DNA from: Penicillium oxalicum
Taxonomy: Eukaryota; Ascomycota; Eurotiomycetes; Eurotiales; Aspergillaceae
Reading direction: 5' to 3'
DNA length: 64,000 nucleotides
Assembly: GCF_001723175.1 (NCBI RefSeq)
Contig: NC_064651.1
Coordinates: 1,426,001 to 1,490,000 of the forward strand
Position 1 is the stretch's first letter, and the number at the start of each line of letters is the position of its first letter. A model generated the notes under the pieces. The model worked only from the letters and a program-made list of their open reading frames with translations. It was not told the origin of the DNA and made no database searches. A program made the translations under genes and the position numbers. Shown here piece by piece: positions 24,280 to 35,644 of this stretch.

Positions 24280-25910
24280 ATGACAGATCTTTACCGAGGA
24301 GACATGTCCCATCTGGATGAAAAGCAGGACCTTTTGAGTATCTCGCCATATTCTGGGAGTTATGACCACCACTCCTCTCGCAGGAAACCTCGTTCCTTGG
24401 CGACCAGATGTTTGACATTGCTCTTCGCTCTGGTCCTACTCGTGGCGGGGTACGTGATCGTTGGCCACGGACTCTCACTCTCGCGAGAGGTGGCCACGAA
24501 TGATGAAGCCCGAGCCCGTCCAGGTTCAGACGCGTCGAACATACCGGCAAGGCCCGCAGTCAAACAGGTCTCACATCGTGTTCGGACCTGTGACACCGTC
24601 GACGGTGGCTATCAATGTTTCCCGCAGCTGTCCCATCGATGGGGCCAGTATTCGCCATACTTTTCTCTTGCCAACACTGGCCTTCCCAGTGAAGTGCCCG
24701 AGAAGTGCGAGCTCACCTTTGTCCAAGTCTTGTCTCGTCATGGCGCACGGTATCCCACGGCGTCCAAGAGCAAAAAGTACAAATCTCTCATTCAGGCCAT
24801 CCAAGCCAACGCGACAGCCTACAACGGTCAAAGTGTATTCCTGCGTGCCTACAACTATACGTTGGGAAGCGAGGATTTGACCTCCTTTGGCGAGCACCAG
24901 ATGATCAACTCCGGGATCAAGTTCTACCAGCGCTATGCGGCCCTGACTCGCGACCACGTCCCCTTTATCCGCTCTTCAGACTCATCGCGTGTGGTCGCCT
25001 CGGGTCAACTGTTCATTCAAGGCTATGAACAATCCAAGGCACAAGATTGTGATGCGGATCACAGTCAAGATCACGCAGCCATCAATGTGCTGATCTCCGA
25101 AGCCCCCGGTGCCAACAACACCCTCAATCACAATACCTGCGCGGCCTTTGAAGCCGATAAGCTCGGCGACCAGGTCTCGGCGAAATACACGGCTCTCATT
25201 GCACCCCCTATGGCCCAACGCCTACACCACGATCTCCCAGGCGTCACCCTCACCGACGACCAAGTCATCTACCTCATGGACATGTGCGCCTACGACACCG
25301 TCGCAACCACCCCAGGCGCGACCTCCCTCTCACCCTTCTGCGCCCTCTTCACCGACACCGAGTGGTCCCAGTACAACTACCTTCAGTCCCTCGGCAAATA
25401 CTACGGTTACGGCGCCGGCAACCCCCTCGGTCCAACCCAAGGCGTGGGATTCATCAACGAGCTCATCGCCCGCATGACTCATTCCCCCGTCCACGACCAC
25501 ACCACCAGCAATCGCACCCTCGACGCACCAGGCGCAGACTCGTTCCCCACCAACCGCACCCTCTACGCGGATTTCACCCACGATAACGGCATGATCCCCA
25601 TCTTCTTCGCCCTGGGCTTGTACAATGGATCAGACCCGCTGCCGCTCGATCGCATCGTGCCTGCCACACAGGCGGATGGATACTCTGCCGCGTGGCGGTG
25701 CCGTTTGCGGCGCGCGCCTATATCGAAATGATGCAGTGTGGTCGGGAGACCGAACCCCTGGTGCGGGTGTTGATCAATGATCGAGTGGCGCCGCTCAAGG
25801 GATGCAACGTGGATCAACTGGGTCGATGTAAGAGGAGTGATTTTGTGAATGCCTTGAGTTTTGCTCAAGATGGGGGCGACTGGGCGAAATGTGGCGTTTC
25901 TTCAAAGTGA
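24280..25910 (+). CDS. Phytase-like histidine acid phosphatase with N-terminal membrane anchor, frameshifted near the C-terminus
   Basis: Histidine acid phosphatase, probably releasing phosphate from phytate or other esters outside the plasma membrane. One exon, starting MTDLYRG. Residues about 44-62 are a strong hydrophobic segment preceded by Arg and Lys, so the N-terminus looks like a type II signal anchor rather than a cleaved signal peptide. The catalytic motif RHGARYP is at 153-159 (His154 nucleophile) and the proton donor is His434-Asp435 in THDNG. Paired cysteines and many N-glycosylation sites match Aspergillus phytases. After Trp472, at 25695-25696, the frame is lost by one missing base: the literal reading ends at 25731 with about 11 unrelated residues, while the family C-terminus ([19 protein letters not shown]) continues in another frame to the stop at 25910. 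The intact product would be about 543 aa. It is either a recent frameshift allele or a sequence error. Confidence 0.88.
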
Positions 25911-25952
25911 AGAGTTGAAAATGTTCGGAATTCCTTTCTCTCTCTCTCTCTC

Positions 25953-26010
<58 letters not shown>

Positions 26011-26831
26011 CTCTTCAAGTCGAGTCAATTTATTTATTTTGAGTCGTGGCTCGTGGCTTGTGGCTCGTGCGGATGCGAATTGGGGGATTATACCATATCA
26101 TTACTCGATGATTATAAAACGTCTTATTATCCTGTGTTGGCTCTTTTCCAAGACCACGAGGGAGAAGATATCGTCACAGATCCCAAGATCCGACGTCTAG
26201 AAGAGGATTTCCGTCTGAAAAAGATGTGCAAGTCATGCTGATGGAGACAATTTTTGATTGAACTTACCGACCGAGGCCCTAAGGCTAGGTCACGATTCTA
26301 CCTGTCCCTTCCAGATTACCCGAAGAAAAAAAAAAGGAAATGAAGGGATGCGTACCTAGTCGCAGTCAGAAGGACCGCCGTCCAAGTAAGACACGCAGAA
26401 ATCTGGCAAGCGACCATTGAATGCTTATCGTGTTGATAAGATTCACAATAAATTCAGTACGAAACGAAATATCAAATGAATTAGATTGAACGTAAAACTG
26501 TCTTCATCTCCGAGTGCTGAGGTGGATGCTTCCATTGCAAGCTCATTTCAGATAGCCGCCAAAAACGCCTCAAATGACTCAGCATCCTTTTGATCATCCA
26601 TGGGCAAATTCGTGTAACGTCGGTGCAGCATCTTGCCTCTCGCAAACGAGATGCCCGGGCTTCTTCGGGGAACATGCCGAGGGGTTACGAAGACGAGACC
26701 AAGCTCAACCAACAAGACCGTCCATGTCAAAAATGAAGAAAGAGAATCTCCCACGAGGGGTCACACAGGAGTCGGGAAGTAGGGAATGACATGAAAAAGA
26801 CACACAGGACATCTCAACAATCGAGCTAGCC
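25911..26831. other. 3' region between phytase (+) and F-box (-) genes
   Basis: Convergent gene ends. It begins with a long CT array, followed by AT-rich sequence that probably contains both 3' UTRs and poly(A) signals. No gene seen. Confidence 0.55.
25936..26014 (+). repeat. Long interrupted (CT)n tract
   Basis: Nearly pure CT dinucleotides with a few CC or TT interruptions, starting only about 25 bases after the phytase stop codon. It is therefore probably transcribed in the 3' UTR. Confidence 0.95.
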
Positions 26832-28412
26832 TTATAATGAAAACTCTCCTGCGCCGATGCCCGACAAAACCCACGCTTCCCAAAGAGGCAGTTGGTCACG
26901 ATGTACGCGAATCCCATCATCACCCAGCTCCTGCTCATTCAATCCCCTCACTCTCTTCAGCAGCTCAAGGGTACGGGGGATTTTGGTCGAATGTATTAGC
27001 CTGCCGCCATTGGTTCCAAAAAATGGAGCAATGGTGTTTTCAGGTGACGCTGCGCCCGCCGCCAATGACAATGAGGAAGTTAGCGGGTTGGCCGCGTATG
27101 GCTCAAAGATCTCAACCCCACTGTCAATGGCTAGCGCGTCAAAGTTGGTTGCATAATCGATATCTCGTAGCTCTAGCCGGATAAGATTTTCCATGTCGGC
27201 ACGTAAGCTGCCAAGTACGCTGGACCAACGGCTTCCAGCTTGGAGGTAGATGGCGTCGACGCGGAATTCGCGCAGTTGATGGCGGTGGCGGTGGACCAGT
27301 GCAATGATCTCCTCGGCACTTAGACGCCATCCTTGGAGGCTGAGTTTCCGTAGAGTCTTCCAGCGAATGTGATGAAAGATAGCTTCCAGATTGAGATTCA
27401 AGGGCGATTTAGCCGGGAACCCAATGTGGATGGCAACAAGGTTCCTAGCTTCCGTGAAGAATCGGTAGAAGACAGGGGATAGGATGGACATCGTCTCCGT
27501 TATGTCAGCGATCGCATGGAAGTTGATGTCCAGACTGGTGAGGCGAGTGCCCATTGCAGTGAGTATGGTCGAAGGCGCATCCAGCAGGCGAAGAGTGGCT
27601 TCAGAGCTGATCTGTGGCCCGGTGAAGCGAATCGAGGTGCGTTGAGAATCAAGCAGGGCTATGCCAAGACTGGTGATTGCGCGCGAGCATGCAGACTCCC
27701 AATCAAGAAAGATGTCGGGCGCGATGCTTGCAATACCGTGCTCGTGAACTAGATCCAGAAGTTGCTCATCGGCTTCATCCTGGAGACGCAGTAATTTGAT
27801 TTCCTGCAATGAGGAAAACGCCGCAATGGCTGCACGCAGCTGGACCTGATCATAGTTGGCTTGTAATAGAGTTTTTTGCTCGCGAACACGACGGCCATGT
27901 AATCGAGAAATCTCCGGGGACTCTTTCGCAAGAATGCGTAATACTTGCGACCAATCTATTGTACCGATTCATGTCAGACGCAAAGCTCTCTCACTTCAAG
28001 AAGTTGGATGCACTCGGGGGTGAGGGTATTGTTTCAGTGTACCGCTGCCTTGATAGAAGGGTCTTGCCAAATAGGTCATCGTCCTCACGTAGCAGGCTCG
28101 CTGCATCTCCAGGAGGTCACGGAGCCGGCGAAATCCATCTTTGGAAAAACGGAGGTTGAATCGGGCGAACGTCCGTGGGGTGCCGACTCGCATGAACCGT
28201 TTACAAACGAGTCGGAAGCGATCTAAGTCAGAGGCCTCCCCAAGCCTCCTGCTATGTTGATGATGGCTGTGGGCGGCCGAGAGATGATCACAGGGTCGAT
28301 GGCCTTCTCCATTTCCGTTGGAGCCTCGGTGTCCCGGCTTCTCGAGCAATTGGGACAGAATTTCGCAAAGTAGCTCATCGGCCAGGCGATGAATATGACA
28401 CGTCGGTGACAT
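26832..28412 (-). CDS. F-box protein with leucine-rich C-terminal part
   Basis: Probable substrate adaptor of an SCF ubiquitin ligase. Minus strand, exon 1 28412-28043 and exon 2 27955-26832. The 87-nt intron has a GTAC donor, a CTGAC branch site and a TAG acceptor. The product is 497 aa. Residues about 5-75 form an F-box: HRLADELLCEILSQL, a low-complexity loop with Gly and His, then DLDRFRLVCKRF. The region after about residue 150 has scattered leucine-rich segments such as TLRKLSLQGW and LIRLELRDID, like the irregular LRR-type tails of fungal F-box proteins. The start at 28412 places the F-box at the extreme N-terminus. In-frame sequence upstream has no better ATG. The target is unknown; fungal genomes hold many such fast-evolving genes. 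Confidence 0.82.
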
Positions 28413-30238
28413 CCTCAGTACGCTCGGCAACCGACCTCGCTGCTTGTTCGCACAACAACCACATGGGATCCTTCTCCAGAGGAGGGTCGAATCAATGTGG
28501 GCGCTCGTGGGCAGCCCGGGTCCGACACGACCACCGCACGGGGAGCTGGGGGAGGAGGGAAAGGGGAGGGAAATAAGCCTAGCGGGTAGAAGCGAGACAT
28601 ACGACAAACAGTTGGGATAAGCGATCTAATAAAGGAGCGACGCAGGGGATGAATAATTTCATTTCGAAAGCCCCGACATATTCAAATTCGAACCAGATCG
28701 ATCAAGCTAGGAAGACAGAGATACTTCCAATCCAATCGCGGGTCATGCACGAGCATTTCGGAAACCCTGGCCGGGAGTCAAGCCCGAGGGCATGGGAATC
28801 ATAAACGGAGCACAATTCGTTGAAGCAGACAGAAAGGCAGAGGGGAGAGAAAAAAAAGCAAAGGACACTCGAAATCCGAAATCGACTCGCCGCAATTCGT
28901 TGCAGTGTCTCACCATGCCTATGACCGTAGTGGTCACGGTTCCTCGGCCTTTGAATGCCTCAGCAGGTCTGGGATGATCATTCAAGCCCCTGGGTTAGTG
29001 CGCTTGGACTCTTTCTCGGTCGGGGTCCTAGTCATCGTGAATTTTGACAGATCCATTGGCGACGAACAGCTCGTTGCAAATCACATGACTGAAGGAGGCT
29101 GCGGCCAGCCTGTACAAGCAGCGCGAACCTGCAGCAGAAGAGTCCAACACGGTGACTTGGTTGGACGAGAACCGAAGAGATACAAGTGGAGAGGAGGCAC
29201 GGGGAAGGAATAAAGCACCCAGCAGGACGGGATGATGACAATCAAGTCTGGAATCCAACAGAGGACGCAAACTGCAGATGGTCATGCTCGGTGATTGGAT
29301 CACATCGACAGAACGGGAACACCTCCATGATAACCTGCATGAGAGGACAGAGTCAATGACGATACCTGCTGAGTGCTGATCGGGGGCTTATGATTGCTAG
29401 TTGTTGGCCTGCTGCCAGTCGCCGGCTGTTAATGCGGGAGGGGATGATCGTGGCCCGTGTGGGGATGACTTGGTGCGACGACTGAGGAATCAGTGCCTGA
29501 CCAAAGGGCTAAGGCCTCTCTGGGTGGAGGAATAGGGAGAAGAAACGCAAGTGCCGGGGGGGGTGTGGAGAGGGGGATTCAAGACGGTGGAAAGGCCGTT
29601 GAGTGGTGGGAAATGCTCGCTGAAGAAAAGAGCCCGATGCAGGGCCCCCGCTTCTGGCTGTCACATCTTCTGCACAAGGGTGCGCGCGTCAAAAGTCATC
29701 GGACTCGGTGGACGCCATCGAAGAGGGCATGAGCCATACATTAAAGTGAAACGGTGTTGGTTTCCAAATTGAATCTCCATTAGCTCATGTGTTGGTCAGG
29801 AGAGTGTTGGTGTACCGAAGATCAAGATGGGATGTTGGTGATTGTGACGGTCTGATGAAACAAACGCATACGGCTTGAACGATAGGTCCCGAGAGAGCGT
29901 TGGTAGAATGATGTCGTCATTTGCTTTCCATCCTCGTCTTGCTGGCGGTCATCTCCAAGAGAGTGATGACTTGTGGCAGGGCGAGCCTGTTGCGATCGGC
30001 CGAGACATGGCAACAAGGAGGCAGAGGGAGAGAGGAAGAAGGAGGGTCAGATTGGAAGAGGAAGGCAGCGGTAGAGGTCACGTTTCTCATCCCGAGCACC
30101 GGCTTCATCGGTCAAACGGAGGGTTGGTTTGGGATTTTGTTATGAAATAAGAAAAAAAGAGTGTCCGCTGAGCATGAAGATCACCTAGTTCATCGACCTT
30201 TGAAATCATTGGTCCAAGCCAGTCCATTCTCTCCCTCA
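28413..30238. other. Intergenic stretch between two minus-strand genes
   Basis: About 1.8 kb with no recognisable gene. It should contain the F-box promoter on its left side and the 3' UTR of the adenylyltransferase gene on its right. The ORFs of up to about 100 codons are not convincing. Confidence 0.5.
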
Positions 30239-31453
30239 TCACACTTTAGCCAAATTCATGCGCCGGCGCCGGATATCTGTGCTACTGATTTTGGATTCAA
30301 AGTTATTCACGTCCGTCACATCCGCCACTTCACCAGTTTGTAACACATCCACTTCAAAAATGGTCAGACCCTGCCATCCTTTCTTCAACCGCTCTTCATT
30401 TACTGCTGCACCTCCCGAAGCCGTCTCCTTGGACACAACCAGCGCGGTGAGGTCCTCCTCGGTGATGGTGGGCCCGAAAGGATCCCAGATCTCTACAAAT
30501 TTGAAGGTCAGCAGGGGCTGCACCTGCATTACGACAACGTGACCGTTTGGCCCAGGCGCATGGATTTGCTCGATGCGGGGCGTGTTGTTGGGAGTAAAAT
30601 CCATGATCGAGCGAAGAAAGGCCGCGGTGTTCTCATACCGGGCGTCCCAGCTCTCGAGGAACTCGGCGTATTTCTTGTTCTTCAATAGAGCATCACCTGT
30701 GACTCCGATGGTGAGCAACCTTTCCTGACCTTGGTCGGTATCGGTTGGTGACTCCAGCGTCAAGGCCAGCGCCGTGAGGAGCAGTTTGTGACCCAGATGA
30801 AGATGGTCGAACGTGCCGCCGACGCACACCGAATAGTGAGGCCTTTGGTCTTGTGCTTCCGAGGTCTCGGCCTGCAGTAGAGTGGAGGAGACAGGCCACT
30901 GGGGCGTGGTCGTTGACACTTCATGACTTTGAATGGGGGCATCGATGCCGGCATTCTGCCTCACATGCAAGAAGTCGTGATAAAGTCTGCTGCCCATTTC
31001 GGTTCTGAGATAGAACACATGGTTCCACTGTCGGCCCGAGGTCACGAGGGACTCCAAATCAACCACAGGTCCAAGCCCCAGCCTGGGAGCAGGTGCATTC
31101 GAGTCCTGTTCTCCTGTGAATAAGACCCGTGCATCCAAGCCACCAGGAGCATCCAGGTCAATCTTATGAGCCGCCGCAGCCGCTCCGATCAAGGTATAGA
31201 TGCTTGAGAGATAATGCTGTAGAGGAGCAAAGACCAAGGCTCGTGGTCTCGCCGAGGCGGAAAGCAAACCCGGTACCTGCAGCACCACGTCAAGGGTGGC
31301 AATCTGATGAGGTTGATCCAGCGATTGCACAATCTTGCGGATAACATCTGCCAACGGTTTCTCAAAGATCCCCTTGAGAGGGCCCAAAGAGAAGGATGGG
31401 GGTGGAGGGAGCAGCAGTAAAGCCGCGGCTGGCCCGCGGGAATCCGACACCAT
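30239..31453 (-). CDS. CAB4: Pantetheine-phosphate adenylyltransferase
   Basis: Fourth step of coenzyme A synthesis: transfers AMP from ATP to 4'-phosphopantetheine to make dephospho-CoA. Single exon, 404 aa from the ATG at 31453; the reading frame is open further upstream but has no earlier ATG. The C-terminal half is a nucleotidyltransferase domain: CVGGTFDHLHLGH at about 210-222 carries the HxGH ATP-binding signature, followed by TIGVTGDALLKNKKYAE and, near the C-terminus, SKISSTDIRRR, the usual ISST-type motif that grips ATP phosphates. The N-terminal 200 residues are a poorly conserved extension, normal in fungal Cab4. It is divergently arranged with the WD40 gene, sharing a 1.2-kb promoter region. 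A housekeeping gene. Confidence 0.93.
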   Translation of the reverse strand: MVSDSRGPAAALLLLPPPPSFSLGPLKGIFEKPLADVIRKIVQSLDQPHQIATLDVVLQVPGLLSASARPRALVFAPLQHYLSSIYTLIGAAAAAHKIDLDAPGGLDARVLFTGEQDSNAPAPRLGLGPVVDLESLVTSGRQWNHVFYLRTEMGSRLYHDFLHVRQNAGIDAPIQSHEVSTTTPQWPVSSTLLQAETSEAQDQRPHYSVCVGGTFDHLHLGHKLLLTALALTLESPTDTDQGQERLLTIGVTGDALLKNKKYAEFLESWDARYENTAAFLRSIMDFTPNNTPRIEQIHAPGPNGHVVVMQVQPLLTFKFVEIWDPFGPTITEEDLTALVVSKETASGGAAVNEERLKKGWQGLTIFEVDVLQTGEVADVTDVNNFESKISSTDIRRRRMNLAKV

Positions 31454-32648
31454 GATACAACCGGTGGAAACAGATCTCACAACAGAGTGTCTGGGAAGAG
31501 GAAGAATATGATCCTTCTTGCACAGTGACTGGCACCGCAGAAAGGGTCTGGTGCGGTGTAGAAAGAAGTCGTTTGCTCAGAGAGTCAGTGACAATGAAGA
31601 ACGATGAACCGATTTGATGGAGTACCTCTTTGCACTTGGTGCGTGTCGTATGGAGCTAAGTACTGCCCTGCCACTGCAGGGCCCTCGGCAGGCCAAACGC
31701 TGTGACGGGACGATGCCCCGCTCATGGGGGAGTGATCTGTGCCTGATGGTCCAGGCATCAAGAGAGCTTTCCTGGAAGTTGCCACCGGAACCTCCTCGGG
31801 TGAACCTCGAGGTCTATCGTTATGAAAGGTATCAATAAGTAGTGGACTGTCGAAATTACACTATTTGTCCACAAGAGCTCTTCATTGAAGGGAGTGAACA
31901 GGATGTCAATTCCAATCTATTGGACAGTAGCCACCCTTCGACAGGACTTTGAAACAGGGGAGATCATTTCTCGAACGCGCTCCCAGGCGTATCAAGTCCA
32001 GGTCCAGGTCTTCAGATGCTCGTGCAGGTACTAATGAACTCTGCAGGACGGTGGAAAAGGTCATCCTCGACCCAGGTTGTACTGTAATTTCATGGGTTTG
32101 CCCGGAAAAATGAACCTGCCTCAGAACTTGAAGACCACTACAATTGCTGCTGGTGCTTCCTTTCCAGAGAGGAGAATCAAAGCTCCGGCTCCGATTCAGT
32201 TCTCTACTTCATCCGACGTCCTCTGGAATTGTGATGAGCGAGTCCACCCGCAGGACTCGACTCACGTAAAGTGCTGACTCAGCACGAGACCGCGGAAGGG
32301 TCGTCGTCCCGCCTCCTCATTTCCCGAGGGGTTCAGCGGCGGTCGGGTGAAGATGTGCATGCATTGGAACCTCCATTGTGCTAGTTGTAGATCTCGGTTA
32401 GGGACCATCGTGAAGTCGCTTGCAGCATTCACGCTGGTGCTGCTGGGAACCCATTTCTTGCTTTAGATATCTCATCTCACGAATCTGTCTATCTCGACGC
32501 GACCACAAGGGGGAAAAGAAGCTCCAGCAGGGACAGAACCTTTAATCCACTTCCTCCCCCGCCACCTCCTCTGCCTGTCTTTCGTCGTCTCGACCGGCAG
32601 CATTAGACCAATGTCGAATTCACTGCAATCCTTTGACCCTTCACGACG
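31454..32648. other. Shared divergent promoter region
   Basis: About 1.2 kb between the starts of the minus-strand adenylyltransferase gene and the plus-strand WD40 gene. No conserved ORF. A short upstream ORF of 13 codons starts at 32611 and ends at 32652, overlapping the apparent beginning of the WD40 reading frame. Confidence 0.5.
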
Positions 32649-34723
32649 GTGAATGCGTATGGACGGCAGCCCGAGGAGCTGCATATTCCCTCCACGAGTC
32701 ACATCAATTCCACGCCCTCGTCTCGTCAGACATCCACCCACGACTACCCCACGACACCGGACGCGGACGCGACCAACCAAGTACCCGTACCCGCAATCAA
32801 TATTCATGCTAGCAGCTCCTCGATGCAGCAGCACCTAAGCAGCGTGGGCAGTGGACACAGTAGCGCGACACTCCCGGGATCGCTGACCCCGGGAGGTCAG
32901 CACCGCCCGCCGGCGGTCTCGCTCAATACAGCTCCGTCTAACATTCCCACCTTGTCCCAGACCACACCGCAGCAGCAGACCAGCCATCGCACAGGCATGG
33001 CCAATTCTCACGGCCATTCGCGCTCCAGCCCGGCGGGATTCGATCAATCTCCCATGTACCGACAACACGGGGCGGCGGACCCTTCCAAATACCCAACCTC
33101 CCCAGGCGGCTTCCTGCCTCATACCCCGCAGGGCTCGAAATACTCCCCATTGGGGCTGGCCGACATTCGACCGCCGGGGGATCATCTCCTGGGAGAGTCT
33201 CTCATGAGTCCGGGGTCGCTGCCTTACAATGGAGATAACCAGGTCCCCACCAATAGCAACTACGTGGCCCCGTGGCCGATATACGCAGTCGATTGGTGTA
33301 AATGGCCAATTTCAGGAAGCCCGAGCTCGTTTGGGGGCAAGTTAGCCGTTGGAAGCTATCTTGAGGACAACCACAATTATGTCAGTGATGATCCCCCAAA
33401 AAGAAAGAACGGGCATGGGTTTCCCTCCTCAGCGGGTGCATGATCGGATCGCGCTGACCTGCCTATCCAGATTCAAATTATTGACACACATTGGACGCAA
33501 CCCGACCCCGACACGCCAGACGCCGCCGCGGGAGAAATCAAACTGGAATACGTCAAGACTGCCGAGGCTACTCACTCCTATCCCGTCACACGAATCCTTT
33601 GGGAACCTCCATCGTCCCAGAAACAGTCCACGGATCTGCTGGCGACATCGGGCGACCATTTGCGGTTGTGGTCGCTTCCAACCTCCCAGCCCGTCCCAAG
33701 CTCCAACTCAATCACCCGCCCAACAAATACTCGGGACGCCCCTCCAGCAAAGCTTTCTCCATTGGCCCTCCTCTCCAACTCGAAATCACCGGAGCATACG
33801 GCCCCTATCACATCACTGGACTGGAATACCATCTCCCCAAGTCTCATCATCACCTCGAGCATCGACACCACCTGCACCATTTGGGACATCCCGACCTTGA
33901 CAGCCAAGACTCAGCTCATCGCGCACGACAAGGAGGTATACGATGTCCGATTTTGTGCAAACAGTGTGGACGTCTTCGTCAGCTGCGGCGCAGACGGAAG
34001 TGTCCGGATGTTTGACCTGCGCAGCTTGGAGCACAGTACCATTATCTACGAGCCGTCAGACAAGACGGAGAAGCGTGAGATTTCTACCGCACCCAAGCAC
34101 CGGTTCTGATCCAAGCTAACTTGGACACCCTTAGCCGTGATGAGCCCAGGGTCATCCAGCCCGTCCAACCCTTCCCAATCTGGCCTCTGGCCTCCACCGT
34201 TGCTGAGAATCGCCGGTAATTATCATCCCATATCACCATATTATTTCGGTTCCTTTTATTTTTTTTCTCCGTCTACAAAGGCTGACTGTGCACGTATCTA
34301 GCATCCCCTCATGACGCACACCTGCTTGCTACATTTTCTTCAGATTCGAGTGTCGTTCGAGTCCTCGATGTGCGGCAACCGGGCCAGGCTCTCCTGGAAC
34401 TCAAGGGTCACTCCGCCCCTCTGAACTGCGTGGAATGGTCCCCGAATCGACGTGGTGTTCTTGCCTCGGGAGGTGACGACAGTCTGGTTCTGATTTGGGA
34501 CCTCATCAATCAACATAATGCAGCACCTGTATCCGCCAATCATGCCTCCGGTGCTCCGGCCCAGGGCACGACATCTGAGCGGGGTCCCGCTGCCACTTGG
34601 CAGTGTGACTACGAAGTCTCCAACATCAGCTGGTCACCACAAGGCGGACCCAACCACTCGGGCCAACCTCGCGAGTGGCTTGGTGTCTGTGGCGGACGAG
34701 GAATCTGGGGAGTATCCTTATGA
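32649..34723 (+). CDS. WD40-repeat protein of the DCAF7/WDR68/AN11 type
   Basis: Conserved eukaryotic scaffold that binds kinases and transcription factors; a role in development or signalling is inferred from animal and plant relatives. Exons are 32649-33380, 33471-34074, 34135-34215 and 34302-34723, with introns of 90, 60 and 86 nt, each with a CTGAC or CTAAC branch site. The reading frame gives 612 codons. The first about 210 residues are Ser/Pro/Gln-rich and disordered. WD40 homology then starts at PWPIYAVDWCKWP and continues through YLEDNHN, IQIID, TSLDWN, HDKEVYDVRFC, DGSVRMFDLR, RVLDVRQPG, HSAPLNCVEWSP and GGDDSLVLIWDL to the family-type end WLGVCGGRGIWGV. The start is a problem: the frame opens after a stop at 32634-32636 with GTG at 32649, and the first in-frame ATG is 32823. 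Coding-like sequence begins before that ATG. Confidence 0.88.
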
Positions 34724-35644
34724 GCAAACCCGACGGCATGAATTCCATAGACCAAAGAAAGAGCTTTTCCAAGCGTGACCGTCTCCGGAGATGAGAAACC
34801 CCCTCAATCCCCTTCCAAGGCAGGAAAACCCCGACATCCCTCGATTCGGACCAATGTGATGATGATTTTCCCAAATACCGTTACGTTTTCATCCTGTTCA
34901 TGCGATATCTCCTGGTTCTCTGGAATTTAACCCCTTCACTCCCCATTGTGTCTCTTTTTTTTTTCTTGTCCTTCAGAGCGATCCGCAACATGTGTTTTGA
35001 TTAAAAAAAGAAAAGAAAAAGAAAAAGACCCATGTAATGAAGAGCGACTGCATATATTGATGATGATTATGATACAGATCCGCATTTCTCCATGTGGTGG
35101 GTCCCCCCCCCCCCCCCCTTTGGAGCAGAATGTGATCATTGGACGCATAAAATTGTGCTGTGACACTGGAGGCCCGTGAGACCTTCTGAAGGTGCTCCAG
35201 TGGGACGAACGACTGGTTTCCAATCGCGCATGGATATCTCATCCCTTGACTATAGGTGGTATTTGTGCATGGATGTTGTTAACGTCGCGAGACGATTGAG
35301 CTCAGAGATCAGCGGGTGGAATGGTTATTGCCCTGGTTCTCCCAATAGGCCCGAGGGGACTTGACTGACAAAAGTCTCTTGATACGTATATACGCACACT
35401 CATACTACGATTGTCACCTAAGACACTTTACGGGGGATAGATGGAAACAAGTGAATCCGGTTAAAGGCGCACATCGACCTCCCACGAGCCGGTGCAAGCA
35501 ATTGAATACTTTCTATCGAATAGCACGGTGACACAACAGACAAGAAAAATACCTTTTCTTTCGAGAACGCATCAATCCACAGGACAAGATAAACCCACTC
35601 CATCAAAGCTCCTTGCGATCCGTTTCGGATTCACAGCTTGTCCA
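34724..35644. other. Convergent 3' region
   Basis: Lies between the WD40 gene (+) and the acyltransferase gene (-). It holds the two 3' UTRs and a run of 16 C. No gene seen. Confidence 0.55.
35103..35118 (+). repeat. Run of 16 C
   Basis: Uninterrupted cytosine run in the convergent 3' region, about 380 bases after the WD40 stop codon. Confidence 0.95.

Noticed and set aside
25692..25910. Separate small gene after the phytase stop
   Set aside because: Its sequence is the missing phytase C-terminus in a shifted frame, so it belongs to that gene.
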